A DNA stretch of 64,000 nucleotides from contig NZ_JAIQYY010000002.1 of NCBI RefSeq assembly GCF_020181035.1, positions 215,828 through 279,827 of the forward strand, given 5' to 3'. Within the stretch, counting starts at the first letter, position 1. Each line of letters starts with the position of its first letter. The position numbers and the translations under genes are program-made. The DNA is from Streptomyces sp. CoH27. GTDB taxonomy: Bacteria > Actinomycetota > Actinomycetes > Streptomycetales > Streptomycetaceae. The notes beneath the pieces were generated by a model, which did not search any database, was not told the DNA's origin, and saw nothing but the letters and a program-made list of their open reading frames with translations. Of this stretch, positions 7,644 through 15,794 are shown in pieces.

Positions 7644-8441
7644 GTGACGCAGCAGGTCCCGTCGACCGAGCCGGAGCTGGCCGGTGTGCGTAATTTCCGC
7701 GATGTGGGCGGTCTGCCGACCGCGGACGGGCGGCGGGTGCGCCACGGCGTGCTGTTCCGCAGCGGGCATCTGGCGCACGCGACCGAGAGCGACGCGGCCT
7801 TCCTCGCCTCCCTGGGCCTGCACACGATCTTCGACTTCCGCAACGCGGCCGACCAGAAGCTGGAGGGCCCGGACGTCGCACTGCCCGGCGTGCGCAACGT
7901 GAACCTGCCGCTGAGCGATCCGGCGGACGGCGCCGAGTTCTGGACCATGGTCCGGGACGGCGACCTCGACCAGCTGCGCGGGATCCTCGCCGACGGCAAG
8001 GGCGCGGCCCGGATGGTCGCCTCGTACCGGAAGATCGTCAAGGAGCGCACCGCCGAGCACTCCCGGGTGCTGCGCGCGCTCACCGAGGACAGCGTGCCCG
8101 CGCTGATGCACTGCGCGGCCGGCAAGGACCGCGCGGGCATCTCCATAGCCGTCACGCTCCTCGCCCTCGGCGTGGAGCGGGACGCGATCGTCGCCGACTA
8201 CCTGGAGTCCAACGCCAAGCACCGCCGCTACAAGGTGCGCCGCAGCGGCAGCGCCGAGAGCGCGTACACCCCCGAGGTGATGGAGCTGCTCAGCCCGCTG
8301 TTCGACGCCCGCGCCGAGTATCTCCAGGCGGCCTTCGAGAGCATCGAGGAGACCTGGGGCGCGGTCGACACCTACCTGGAGCGGGGCCTCGGCCTCACCC
8401 CCGGCGGCCGCGACCGGCTGCGCGAACGCCTGCTGGACTGA
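7644..8441 (+). CDS. Tyrosine-protein phosphatase (DSP/PTP-like)
   Basis: A 265-residue cytoplasmic phosphatase starting at GTG 7644, preceded by GGGAGGAG. The P-loop HCAAGKDRAG (consensus HCxxxxxR) is at about residues 159-168. The N-terminal GVRNFRDVGGLPTADG and VLFRSGHL are hallmarks of the family that includes MptpB and related bacterial lipid/tyrosine phosphatases. Members dephosphorylate phosphotyrosine and sometimes phosphoinositides. An in-frame extension back to 7473 exists but has no ribosome site and no homology-like features. The gene diverges from the alpha-galactosidase. Confidence 0.88.
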   Translation: MTQQVPSTEPELAGVRNFRDVGGLPTADGRRVRHGVLFRSGHLAHATESDAAFLASLGLHTIFDFRNAADQKLEGPDVALPGVRNVNLPLSDPADGAEFWTMVRDGDLDQLRGILADGKGAARMVASYRKIVKERTAEHSRVLRALTEDSVPALMHCAAGKDRAGISIAVTLLALGVERDAIVADYLESNAKHRRYKVRRSGSAESAYTPEVMELLSPLFDARAEYLQAAFESIEETWGAVDTYLERGLGLTPGGRDRLRERLLD

Positions 8442-8476
8442 CCGTCGGGGTTCCCCCGGCCTGCCACCCCGGTCAG
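8438..8476. terminator. Possible stem joining two convergent stop codons
   Basis: CTGACCG (8438-8444) and CGGTCAG (8470-8476) pair perfectly and contain the stop codons of the phosphatase and the small membrane protein. The loop is long and includes GGGG/CCCC, so the structure is less certain than the other terminators. Confidence 0.35.
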
Positions 8477-8595
8477 CCCTTGCCGCCCACCGCGAACAGC
8501 AGGTAGAGGAACGCGGCGAACAGGTGGCCGACGGCGATGTAGATGATCAGGCGGATCCACAGGGAACGGGGGAACTTCGTCTCGAAGTTGCTCAT
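8473..8595 (-). CDS. Small single-span membrane protein (DUF6126-like), 40 aa
   Basis: A 40-residue protein with a short charged N-terminus (MSNFETKFPRSLWIR), one hydrophobic helix (about residues 16-35, LIIYIAVGHLFAAFLYLLF) and a VGGKG tail. It matches the small hydrophobic proteins that accompany XRE-cupin regulators in Streptomyces (DUF6126). Its ATG overlaps the regulator's TGA (ATGA at 8592-8595), so translation is coupled. Its function is unknown; a membrane-bound signal or effector for the regulator is one possibility. Confidence 0.75.
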   Translation of the reverse strand: MSNFETKFPRSLWIRLIIYIAVGHLFAAFLYLLFAVGGKG

Positions 8596-9215
8596 GGCAG
8601 CTCTCCGGCCGACGGCCCCAGGCACAGTGCGGCCGTGGGGCTCTGCAGCAGGGTGTGGACGAACAGCAGCTCGACGCCGTCGTGGTCCTCGGCGGCGAGG
8701 CGGTGCGGGGTGAGCGAGTCGAAGTGGGCGCTGTCGCCGGGGCCGAGCAGATGCGCGGTGTCGCCCAGGCGCAGACGCAGGCGGCCCCTGAGGACGTAGA
8801 GCCACTCCTCGCCGGGGTGGACGCGCACGATGTCGCCCTGCGAGCCGTACGGCACGCGCACCCGCAGTGCCTGCATGCCGCGGCCGGGCGCCCCGGCCTG
8901 GAAGTACGTCCAGCCGCCCGCCCGGGTCGGCTCCATGTCGCCGGCGCGCACGATCGCGTCCCGGCCGGTGACCGTCTCCCCCAGGAGTTCGGAGACCGTC
9001 GTACCGTAGATGCGCGCGAGGGCGAGCAGCATCGGCAGGGACGGCTGGCGTTGCCCGGTCTCCAGCCGGGACAGATGGGCGGGCGAGAGTCCGGCGTCGC
9101 GGGCCGCGGCCTCCAGGGTGAGGCCGGCGCGTCGGCGCAGGGCGCGCAACTGCGGCGCGACCACGGGCAGTGCGCCGCCCGGCTCCGCCGGTGACCCGGC
9201 ATCTGAGGCGTTCAT
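8592..9215 (-). CDS. XRE-family regulator with C-terminal cupin domain
   Basis: A 207-residue protein. The helix-turn-helix spans about residues 22-75 (LRALRRRAGLTLEAAARDAGLS, then HLSRLETGQRQPSLPMLLALARIYG). A cupin follows at about 130-200 ([37 protein letters not shown]), the usual ligand-sensing half of this group, several of which control polyamine or amino-acid genes. It is co-translated with the 40-residue membrane protein. The paired TTTTGCC operators immediately upstream of its ATG (9215) strongly suggest autorepression. Confidence 0.88.
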   Translation of the reverse strand: MNASDAGSPAEPGGALPVVAPQLRALRRRAGLTLEAAARDAGLSPAHLSRLETGQRQPSLPMLLALARIYGTTVSELLGETVTGRDAIVRAGDMEPTRAGGWTYFQAGAPGRGMQALRVRVPYGSQGDIVRVHPGEEWLYVLRGRLRLRLGDTAHLLGPGDSAHFDSLTPHRLAAEDHDGVELLFVHTLLQSPTAALCLGPSAGELP

Positions 9216-9230
9216 GCCTCTATTCAGCCC

Positions 9231-9275
9231 CTGTTTTGCCTCATCGGCAATTTTTTTGCCTGTGAGGCAAAACAG
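9231..9275. promoter_or_regulatory. Twin TTTTGCC-N5-GGCAA operators / 13-bp inverted repeat
   Basis: Two palindromes with identical half-sites sit 20 bp centre to centre: TTTTGCC-N5-GGCAATT at 9234-9252 and TTTTGCC-N5-GGCAAAA at 9254-9272. The outermost arms also form a perfect 13-bp inverted repeat (CTGTTTTGCCTCA at 9231-9243 with its complement at 9263-9275). The block begins 15 bp upstream of the XRE-cupin ATG, on the promoter side, and could also affect the divergent gene at 9362. Confidence 0.7.
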
Positions 9276-9330
9276 CCGGGTGATCTCTGCCAGCCAAGCG
9301 ATCGGGCCGCTGCTACGCTCCCCCCAGGAC

Positions 9331-9344
9331 TTGAACACGTTCAA
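9331..9344. promoter_or_regulatory. Palindrome TTGAAC-N2-GTTCAA before small membrane protein gene
   Basis: TTGAACACGTTCAA has six-base arms around a two-base centre. It overlaps the expected transcription start of the + strand gene at 9362 and is followed by its GGGGGA ribosome site. TetR-type operators often have this form. Confidence 0.5.
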
Positions 9345-9361
9345 AAATGGGGGACCGCATC

Positions 9362-9661
9362 ATGTCCATATCGAGCACGCCCCGCCCCACCGGCTCCCGT
9401 CCGGCCGGCTCGCCCGCCGGCGCCCTCGGCCCGCTCTCGCTCGGCCTCGGAACCATCGCCGCCGTGAGCACCTGGCCCACGCTCACGTTCTTCCTGCTGC
9501 CCTGGTCGGTGCTCGCCGCCGCCTTCGCCGTCACCTTCGGCTGCATGGGGATCCACTACGCCGGCCGCGGATACGGCCGGCTGTGGACCTCGGTGACAGG
9601 GACCGTCCTCGGCGCGGTCGGGCTCGGCGCCTTCCTCCTCCTTCTCACCTTGATGTCCTGA
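9362..9661 (+). CDS. Small integral membrane protein, 99 aa
   Basis: ATG 9362 is preferred because GGGGGA lies about seven bases before it; ATG 9347 is also in frame. The first 20 residues are Pro/Ser/Gly-rich. Three hydrophobic stretches follow (LGPLSLGLGTIAAVS, LTFFLLPWSVLAAAFAVTFGCMGI, VTGTVLGAVGLGAFLLLLTLM), which fits the small DUF4190-like Streptomyces membrane proteins. No catalytic features are seen and the function is unknown. The gene converges on the hopanoid operon's last gene with 13 bp between stop codons. Confidence 0.7.
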   Translation: MSISSTPRPTGSRPAGSPAGALGPLSLGLGTIAAVSTWPTLTFFLLPWSVLAAAFAVTFGCMGIHYAGRGYGRLWTSVTGTVLGAVGLGAFLLLLTLMS

Positions 9662-9674
9662 GCACCCGCCGCCG

Positions 9675-11060
9675 TCAGCGATGGGCGACCGCCTGTTTGA
9701 TCAGGGTCTTGCCGAAGTCCCACATCAGGCCGCCGCCGCTGTGCGCGTCGTCCATGACGGCGGTGAAGGCATCCATGAACCGGTCGACGTCCGCCTCGTC
9801 GACGACCAGCGGCGGGATCAGCTTGATCACTTCCAGGTGGTCGCCGGAGACCTGGGTGAGGATGCGGTGCCGCTGCAGCAGCGGTACGACGACCATCTGC
9901 GCGAACAGGCCCTTGCGGGCCGCCTGGAGCATGGTCCAGCGGCTGCGCAGCTTCAGCGAGGACGGCTTGCCGAACTCGATGCCGATCATCAGGCCCCGGC
10001 CGCGCACGTCGGCGAGCAGCTCGTACGTGTCGATCAGGGCGGTCAGCCGGGACTTCAGCAGCTCGCCGGTGCTGCGCACGCCCGCGACGATCAGCTCGTT
10101 CTCCATGACCGACAGCACCGCCAGGCCGCACGCCATCGCCTGGGCATTGGACCCGAAGCTCGCCGAGTGCACCAGCACGCGGTCCATGGACGAGTAGACC
10201 TTCTTGAAGATCCAGTCCTTGCCGAGAGTGGCCCCGACCGGGACGTACCCGCCGGACAGCGCCTTGGCCACGCACACCAGGTCGGGCTCCACGCCCTCCT
10301 CGTGCTGGTAGGCGTAGAAGTCTCCGGTGCGGCCGAGACCGGTCTGCACCTCGTCGGCGATCAGCAGCGCCTTGTGCCGGTGCAGCAGGTCCTGGGCGGC
10401 GCGCAGATAGCCGGGCGGCGCCTCGTGCACGCCCTTGCCCTGGATCGGCTCGACGATCAGCGCGGCCACGTCGCCCTTCTTCAACTCCCGTGCCAGGGCG
10501 TCCAGATCGCCGAGGGGTACGGCGGTGTCGGGCAGCAGCGGGGCGAAGCCGTCACGGAAGCCGTCCTCGCCGTTGACCGACAGCGAGCCGGTGGTCAGGC
10601 CGTGGAAGGCGTGGTCGCAGTACAGGATCCGCGGCCTGCCGGTGGCGTAGCGGGCGAACTTCAAGGCGGTCTCGACCGCCTCGGTGCCGCTGTTGCCGAA
10701 GAACACCCGGTCCAGGTGCGGGCTGTGGGCGAGGAGCCGTTCGGCGAGCAGGCCGGGCAGCGGCTGGCAGTCGAAGCGGGTGAGGTCGGCGAGGCCGAGG
10801 TCGAGGACGTCGTGCAGCGCCTTGCGGACGACCGGGTGGTGACGGCCGAGGCCCATCACCCCGAACCCGGCGAGCATGTCCAGGTAGTCGTTGCCGTCCG
10901 CGTCCCAGAAGTGGGCGCCCTCGGCCCGCTCGTAGACCTTGTCGAAGCCGATGGTGTGCAGCATGCGCGGGAGCTGCGGATTGAGGTACTTCGTGTGCAG
11001 CTCGTAGCGTTCGGCTCCGCGCTCGGCGAGAGTTGCGCCGAGGTCGAACTCCGTGCTCAT
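9675..11060 (-). CDS. hpnO: Class III (PLP) aminotransferase for aminobacteriohopanetriol
   Basis: A 461-residue class III aminotransferase. The PLP lysine lies in the [15 protein letters not shown] segment, preceded by the [15 protein letters not shown] motif with the pyridine-binding Asp, and an N-terminal [18 protein letters not shown] cofactor-phosphate loop. It is last in the hopanoid operon; the ATG overlaps the dxs stop (ATGA at 11057-11060). In hopanoid clusters this enzyme is thought to convert ribosylhopane to the C35 amino-triol, and Streptomyces make aminobacteriohopanetriol. By sequence alone it could be an ornithine or diaminobutyrate transaminase; the context decides the call. 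The symbol is by analogy. Confidence 0.82.
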   Translation of the reverse strand: MSTEFDLGATLAERGAERYELHTKYLNPQLPRMLHTIGFDKVYERAEGAHFWDADGNDYLDMLAGFGVMGLGRHHPVVRKALHDVLDLGLADLTRFDCQPLPGLLAERLLAHSPHLDRVFFGNSGTEAVETALKFARYATGRPRILYCDHAFHGLTTGSLSVNGEDGFRDGFAPLLPDTAVPLGDLDALARELKKGDVAALIVEPIQGKGVHEAPPGYLRAAQDLLHRHKALLIADEVQTGLGRTGDFYAYQHEEGVEPDLVCVAKALSGGYVPVGATLGKDWIFKKVYSSMDRVLVHSASFGSNAQAMACGLAVLSVMENELIVAGVRSTGELLKSRLTALIDTYELLADVRGRGLMIGIEFGKPSSLKLRSRWTMLQAARKGLFAQMVVVPLLQRHRILTQVSGDHLEVIKLIPPLVVDEADVDRFMDAFTAVMDDAHSGGGLMWDFGKTLIKQAVAHR

Positions 11061-12955
11061 TCCTTCTCCTTGGCTGGGCCGCCCGTGTCTCTGAAGGCCA
11101 GGCTCGCGCTGATCCGCCCGGCGATCTCGACGGGCGTGAGTCCGATGTCGGCCAGCACCTCGCCGCGCTTGGCGTGCGCGAGGAACTGCTCCGGGATGCC
11201 GAACCGCCGTACCGGCACGTCCACGTCGGCGTCGCCGAGGGCCAGGGCGACCGCCGAACCGACGCCCGCGGAGCGGCTGTTGTCCTCCACGACGGCCACC
11301 AGCCGGTGCTCGGCGGCGAGGCCGGGCAGGGCCGGGTCGACGGGCTTGACCCAACGGGGGTCCACCACCGTGCAGTCGATGCCGCGGGCCTGGAGCAGGT
11401 CGGCGGCCTGGAGGCAGACCGGTGCCATCACGCCGACGGCCACCAGCAGCACCTCGGGGCGTTCGCCGCGGTGCAGCACGTCCATGCCGCCGACACGGTC
11501 GAGCGCCGGGATGTCCGGGCCGGCCGACTCCTTCGGATAGCGGACCACGGTGGGCGCGTCGTCCACGGCGACGGCCTCGCGCAGCTGGGCGCGCAGCTGG
11601 CCGGCGTCGCGCGGGGCGGCGATCCTGAGGCCGGGCACGACCTGGAGGACCGACATGTCCCACATGCCGTTGTGCGAGGCGCCGTCGACGCCGGTGACGC
11701 CGGCCCGGTCGAGGACGAAGGTGACCCCGCAGCGGTGCAGGGCGACATCCATCAGCAGCTGGTCGAAGGCGCGGTTGAGGAAGGTGGCGTAGACGGCGAA
11801 GACCGGATGCAGACCGCCGGTGGCGAGCCCGGCCGCCGACACGGCCGCATGCTGCTCGGCGATGCCCACGTCCCACACGCGGTCGGGGAAGCGCTCGGCG
11901 AACCGGGTCAGCCCGACCGGGTGCAGCATGGCCGCGGTGATGGCGACGACGTCGTCCCGCTCCTCGCCGATCTTCACGATCTCGTCGCCGAACACCGAGG
12001 TCCAGGACGGGCCGTCGGACGGCGAGAGCGGCTCGCAGGTGAGCGGGTCCATCACGCCGACCGTATGGAAGTGGTCCTCCTCGTGGGCGAGGGCGGGCTC
12101 GTAGCCGCGGCCCTTCTCCGTGAGGCAGTGGACCAGCACCGGGCCGTGGAAGCGCTTCGCGCGGCGCAGCGCCGACTCGACGGCCTTGACATTGTGGCCG
12201 TCGATCGGGCCGACGTACTTCAGGCCCAGGTCCTCGAACATGCCCTGCGGGGCGAAGGCGTCCTTGAAGCCCTTCTTCGCGCCGTGCAGGGACTCGTAGA
12301 GGGTGTTCCCGACGACCGGGGTCCTCAGGAGGACGTCCTTGCCCCAGGCCAGGACCTTCTCGTAGCTGTCCGTGGTGCGCAGGGTGGCCAGGTGGTTGGC
12401 GAGGCCGCCGATGGTGGGGCCGTAGGAGCGCTCGTTGTCGTTGACGACGATGATCAGCGGCCGGTCCTTGGCGGCCGCGATGTTGTTCAGCGCCTCCCAG
12501 GCCATGCCGCCGGTCAGCGCGCCATCGCCGATGACCGCGACCACATGGCCTTTATCCCCCTGCACCTGGCGGGCCTTGGCGAGGCCGTCGGCCCAGCCGA
12601 GCGCGGTGGAGGCGTGGCTGTTCTCGATGACGTCGTGCTCGGACTCCTCGCGCGAGGGATAGCCGGACAGGCCACCCTTGCCGCGCAGCTTGGAGAAGTC
12701 CTGACGTCCTGTCAGCATTTTGTGCACGTAGCTCTGGTGGCCGGTGTCCCACAGGATGCGGTCGACCGGCGACTCGAAGACCCGGTGGAGGGCGAGGGTC
12801 AGTTCCACCACGCCCAGATTGGGGCCGAGATGCCCCCCGGTCCTGGAGACCGCCTGCACCAGGAACTCACGTATCTCGTGGGACAGTTCGCCGAGTTCCG
12901 CCTCGGACAGCGCCTTCAGGTCGCGTGGTCCCCGGATGTTCTCCAGAATGGTCAC
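11057..12955 (-). CDS. dxs: 1-deoxy-D-xylulose-5-phosphate synthase
   Basis: A 632-residue thiamine-diphosphate enzyme that condenses pyruvate and glyceraldehyde-3-phosphate, the entry step of the MEP isoprenoid pathway. It starts at GTG 12955. The ThDP motif is present ([18 protein letters not shown] about residues 150-170), as are the N-terminal [33 protein letters not shown] and the transketolase-like DVGIAEQHA with the catalytic Glu. Length is normal for the family. Placement inside the hopanoid operon suggests a dedicated copy in addition to a housekeeping one elsewhere, as in other Streptomyces; the second copy is not in this window. Confidence 0.95.
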   Translation of the reverse strand: MTILENIRGPRDLKALSEAELGELSHEIREFLVQAVSRTGGHLGPNLGVVELTLALHRVFESPVDRILWDTGHQSYVHKMLTGRQDFSKLRGKGGLSGYPSREESEHDVIENSHASTALGWADGLAKARQVQGDKGHVVAVIGDGALTGGMAWEALNNIAAAKDRPLIIVVNDNERSYGPTIGGLANHLATLRTTDSYEKVLAWGKDVLLRTPVVGNTLYESLHGAKKGFKDAFAPQGMFEDLGLKYVGPIDGHNVKAVESALRRAKRFHGPVLVHCLTEKGRGYEPALAHEEDHFHTVGVMDPLTCEPLSPSDGPSWTSVFGDEIVKIGEERDDVVAITAAMLHPVGLTRFAERFPDRVWDVGIAEQHAAVSAAGLATGGLHPVFAVYATFLNRAFDQLLMDVALHRCGVTFVLDRAGVTGVDGASHNGMWDMSVLQVVPGLRIAAPRDAGQLRAQLREAVAVDDAPTVVRYPKESAGPDIPALDRVGGMDVLHRGERPEVLLVAVGVMAPVCLQAADLLQARGIDCTVVDPRWVKPVDPALPGLAAEHRLVAVVEDNSRSAGVGSAVALALGDADVDVPVRRFGIPEQFLAHAKRGEVLADIGLTPVEIAGRISASLAFRDTGGPAKEKE

Positions 12956-12985
12956 GCTCGGCCCCCTCTCGGTCCGTGCCTTGCC

Positions 12986-14119
12986 TCAATTCGACTGGTC
13001 TGCGGGGCTCGTCCGCTCGGCGAGCTTCATGGCCTCCTCGATGAGGGTCTCCACGATCTTCGACTCGGGGACGGTCTTGACGACCTCGCCCTTGACGAAG
13101 ATCTGCCCCTTTCCGTTGCCCGAGGCAACCCCGAGGTCTGCCTCGCGGGCCTCGCCCGGACCGTTGACCACACACCCCATCACCGCGACACGCAACGGCA
13201 CTTCCATGCCGTCCAGTCCCGCCGTGACCTCCTCGGCGAGCTTGTACACATCGACCTGGGCCCGCCCGCAGGACGGGCAGGAGACGATCTCCAGGCGCCG
13301 CTGCCTGAGGCCCAGGGACTCAAGGATCTGGATGCCGACCTTGACCTCCTCGGCCGGCGGCGCGCTCAGCGAGACCCGGATGGTGTCGCCGATGCCCCGT
13401 GACAGCAACGCCCCGAAGGCGACGGCCGACTTGATCGTGCCCTGGAAGGCCGGGCCCGCCTCCGTCACGCCGAGGTGCAGCGGGTAGTCGCACTGTTCGG
13501 CGAGCTGCCGGTAGGCCTCGATCATCACGACCGGGTCGTTGTGCTTCACCGAGATCTTGATGTCCCGGAAGTCGTGCTCCTCGAAGAGCGACGCCTCCCA
13601 CAGCGCCGACTCCACCAGCGCCTCGGGCGTCGCCCTGCCATACTTCTGCAGCAACCGCCGGTCCAGGGAACCGGCGTTGACCCCGATGCGGATCGGCGTG
13701 CCATGGTCCCCCGCGGCACGCGCGATCTGCCGGACCTGGTCGTCGAACTTCTTGATGTTGCCCGGGTTGACGCGCACGGCCGCACAGCCGGCCTCGATCG
13801 CCGCGAACACGTACTTCGGCTGGAAGTGGATGTCCGCGATCACCGGGATCTGCGACTTCCGCGCGATCGTCGCGAGGGCGTCCGCGTCGTCCTGCGTGGG
13901 GCAGGCGACGCGGACGATCTGGCAGCCGGACGCGGTGAGTTCCGCGATCTGCTGCAGGGTGGCGCCGATGTCCGACGTACGGGTCGTCGTCATCGACTGC
14001 ACCGACACCGGGGCACCGCCCCCGACCGCCACCGGCCCGACGCGGATCTGCCGCGACGTACGCCGCGGCGCGACCGGCCGGGCCGGTACCTCGGGAACGC
14101 CCAAGGGAACGGCGGTCAT
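12986..14119 (-). CDS. ispG: 4-hydroxy-3-methylbut-2-enyl diphosphate synthase
   Basis: A 377-residue 4Fe-4S enzyme of the MEP pathway (GcpE) that reductively opens MEcPP to HMBPP. The N-terminal TIM barrel carries [15 protein letters not shown] and the C-terminal cluster-binding domain has SCPSCGR and GCVVNGPGE, giving the three cysteines plus the conserved Glu. Actinobacterial enzymes of about 380 residues lack the plant/chlamydial insert, as here. It lies 30 bp upstream of dxs and 4 bp downstream of hpnH. A paralogue of a housekeeping ispG is likely, since the pathway is essential elsewhere. Confidence 0.95.
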   Translation of the reverse strand: MTAVPLGVPEVPARPVAPRRTSRQIRVGPVAVGGGAPVSVQSMTTTRTSDIGATLQQIAELTASGCQIVRVACPTQDDADALATIARKSQIPVIADIHFQPKYVFAAIEAGCAAVRVNPGNIKKFDDQVRQIARAAGDHGTPIRIGVNAGSLDRRLLQKYGRATPEALVESALWEASLFEEHDFRDIKISVKHNDPVVMIEAYRQLAEQCDYPLHLGVTEAGPAFQGTIKSAVAFGALLSRGIGDTIRVSLSAPPAEEVKVGIQILESLGLRQRRLEIVSCPSCGRAQVDVYKLAEEVTAGLDGMEVPLRVAVMGCVVNGPGEAREADLGVASGNGKGQIFVKGEVVKTVPESKIVETLIEEAMKLAERTSPADQSN

Positions 14120-14123
14120 GGCG

Positions 14124-15146
14124 TCAGTCCCGGTTTCCGGAGACGGTCTCGCGCATGGCCCGCAGCGACTCCTTCAGGGAGCCCATGGTGGCGAGGACGG
14201 CGGTGGGCTCGTAGCCGCAGTGCGCCATGCAGTTGTCACAGCGCGGGTCCTTGCCGCGGCCGTACTTGTCCCAGTCGGTCTCCTCCAGCAGCTGCCGGTA
14301 GGTGGGCACATAGCCGTCGCTCATCAGGTAGCAGGGCTTCTGCCAGCCGAACAGCGAGTAGCTCGGGATCGCCCACGCGGTGCACGGGAAGTCGACCTTG
14401 CCCTCCAGGAAGTCCAGGAAGAGCGGGCTCTGGTTGAGCCGCCATTTCGCGCGATTGCCGCCCGAGAACGCCTTCTTGAACAGCTCCCGGGTCTGCTGGA
14501 CGCCGAGGAAGTGCTCCTGGTCGGGGGCCTTCTCGTAGGCGTAGGCGGGCGAGAGCATCATCTCGTCCACCTTCAGGTCGTCGTTGAGGAAGTTGAGCAC
14601 CTCCACGACGGTCTGCGGGGTGTCGGTGTTGAAGAAGGTCGAGTTGGTGGTCACCCGGAAGCCGCGTCGCTTGGCCTCCTTGATGGCCTCCACCGCCTCG
14701 TCGAAGGTGCCCTCCTTCGCGACCGAGGCGTCGTGCCGCTCACGCAGCCCGTCGATGTGCACCGCCCACGCGAAATACGGCGAGGGCTTGAACTTGTCCA
14801 TCTTCTTGCGCATCAGCAGCGCGTTGGTGCAGAGGAAGACGAACTTCTTCCGCGCCACCAACTGCCTGACGATCTCATCGATCTGAGGGTGCATCAGAGG
14901 TTCGCCGCCGGCGATCGACACCATCGGCGCACCCGACTCCAGGACTGCGCCGACCGCCTGCGCCACGGGCATGCGCTGCTTGAGCACGCCCGCCGGGTGC
15001 TGGATCTTGCCGCAGCCCTCGCACTTGAGGTTGCACGCGAACAACGGCTCCAACTCGACCAGCAGGGCGAACTTGTCCCTCTTCCTCACCTTCTGTTCCA
15101 GCAGATATGTAGCGACCTTGAGGGTCTGACGCAACGGCATGACCAT
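14124..15146 (-). CDS. hpnH: Adenosyl-hopene transferase HpnH (radical SAM)
   Basis: A 340-residue radical SAM enzyme that adds the 5'-deoxyadenosyl radical to diploptene to give adenosylhopane, the first step of C35 side-chain building. The cluster motif CNLKCEGC (CxxxCxxC) is near residue 38, followed by [12 protein letters not shown]. The C-terminal cysteines ([12 protein letters not shown]) may form a further site. I chose ATG 15146 because GGAGGTGA lies six bases upstream; a second ATG six bases downstream would shorten the protein by two residues. It is followed at 4 bp by ispG. Confidence 0.93.
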   Translation of the reverse strand: MVMPLRQTLKVATYLLEQKVRKRDKFALLVELEPLFACNLKCEGCGKIQHPAGVLKQRMPVAQAVGAVLESGAPMVSIAGGEPLMHPQIDEIVRQLVARKKFVFLCTNALLMRKKMDKFKPSPYFAWAVHIDGLRERHDASVAKEGTFDEAVEAIKEAKRRGFRVTTNSTFFNTDTPQTVVEVLNFLNDDLKVDEMMLSPAYAYEKAPDQEHFLGVQQTRELFKKAFSGGNRAKWRLNQSPLFLDFLEGKVDFPCTAWAIPSYSLFGWQKPCYLMSDGYVPTYRQLLEETDWDKYGRGKDPRCDNCMAHCGYEPTAVLATMGSLKESLRAMRETVSGNRD

Positions 15147-15151
15147 CTGGC

Positions 15152-15793
15152 TCACCTCCGGGGGAGCAACAAAGAACGGTGCCATTCGAAAAATGCGGGA
15201 AGAACGGAACGAAGAACACGGAAGGCTGATATTCCTCCGCGCACTGTGCCGATCCGGACGAGTTCATGTTCGGGAGCGTCCACGACCACCCGGACGGCCG
15301 CAACCGGGCGTTCGCCGGCGCGGACGGCGGCGAGGAGCGTGGCCGCCGACTCCATGTCGACCGCGATCGCGCCGGTCGCGAGCAGCTGGGATCGCTCGGG
15401 GCCGCGCACGACGTGGTCGGAGCCGGTGAGCGGCCCGGTGTGCACCGTGCGTCCGGGCAGCAGCCGCACCAGCTCCTTGACCAGCAGCTCGGTCGCCACG
15501 CAGGCGACCGTGCCACGCGGGTCCCGGGTCTCCTCGGCGACCACCAGATCGCCGGGGTGCATTCCGGGGGCGAGCCCGGCGCAGAACCCGGTGGCCAGCA
15601 CGGCCGCGTCGGCGAGTGCCGGCCCGGCGAGCTGCCGGGTGACGGAGCGTTCCGCCGCCTTCGGGCCCATGCCGGTACGGACGACGGAGTACGGCCCGCC
15701 CGCCCCGCTGCGGTCCCCCGTGCGCAGGGCGAAGTGCTCGATGCCGAGCGCGCAGGCGATCAGCAGCGGGGCCGGGACGGGTTCGGCGGTCAC
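15152..15793 (-). CDS. hpnG: Adenosylhopane nucleosidase-type phosphorylase HpnG
   Basis: A 213-residue member of the purine/MTA nucleoside phosphorylase superfamily. Family features include GIEHFALR near the N-terminus, VVRTGMGPKAAERS, ATGFCAGL, the central GDLVVAEE, and the nucleoside-binding AVDMESAA with the ME pair. It would remove adenine from adenosylhopane to give ribosylhopane or its phosphate. GTG 15793 starts one base after the shc stop, with AGGTG inside the end of shc. The last codons are more A/T-rich than the surroundings. Confidence 0.9.
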   Translation of the reverse strand: MTAEPVPAPLLIACALGIEHFALRTGDRSGAGGPYSVVRTGMGPKAAERSVTRQLAGPALADAAVLATGFCAGLAPGMHPGDLVVAEETRDPRGTVACVATELLVKELVRLLPGRTVHTGPLTGSDHVVRGPERSQLLATGAIAVDMESAATLLAAVRAGERPVAAVRVVVDAPEHELVRIGTVRGGISAFRVLRSVLPAFFEWHRSLLLPRR

Positions 15794-15794
15794 C

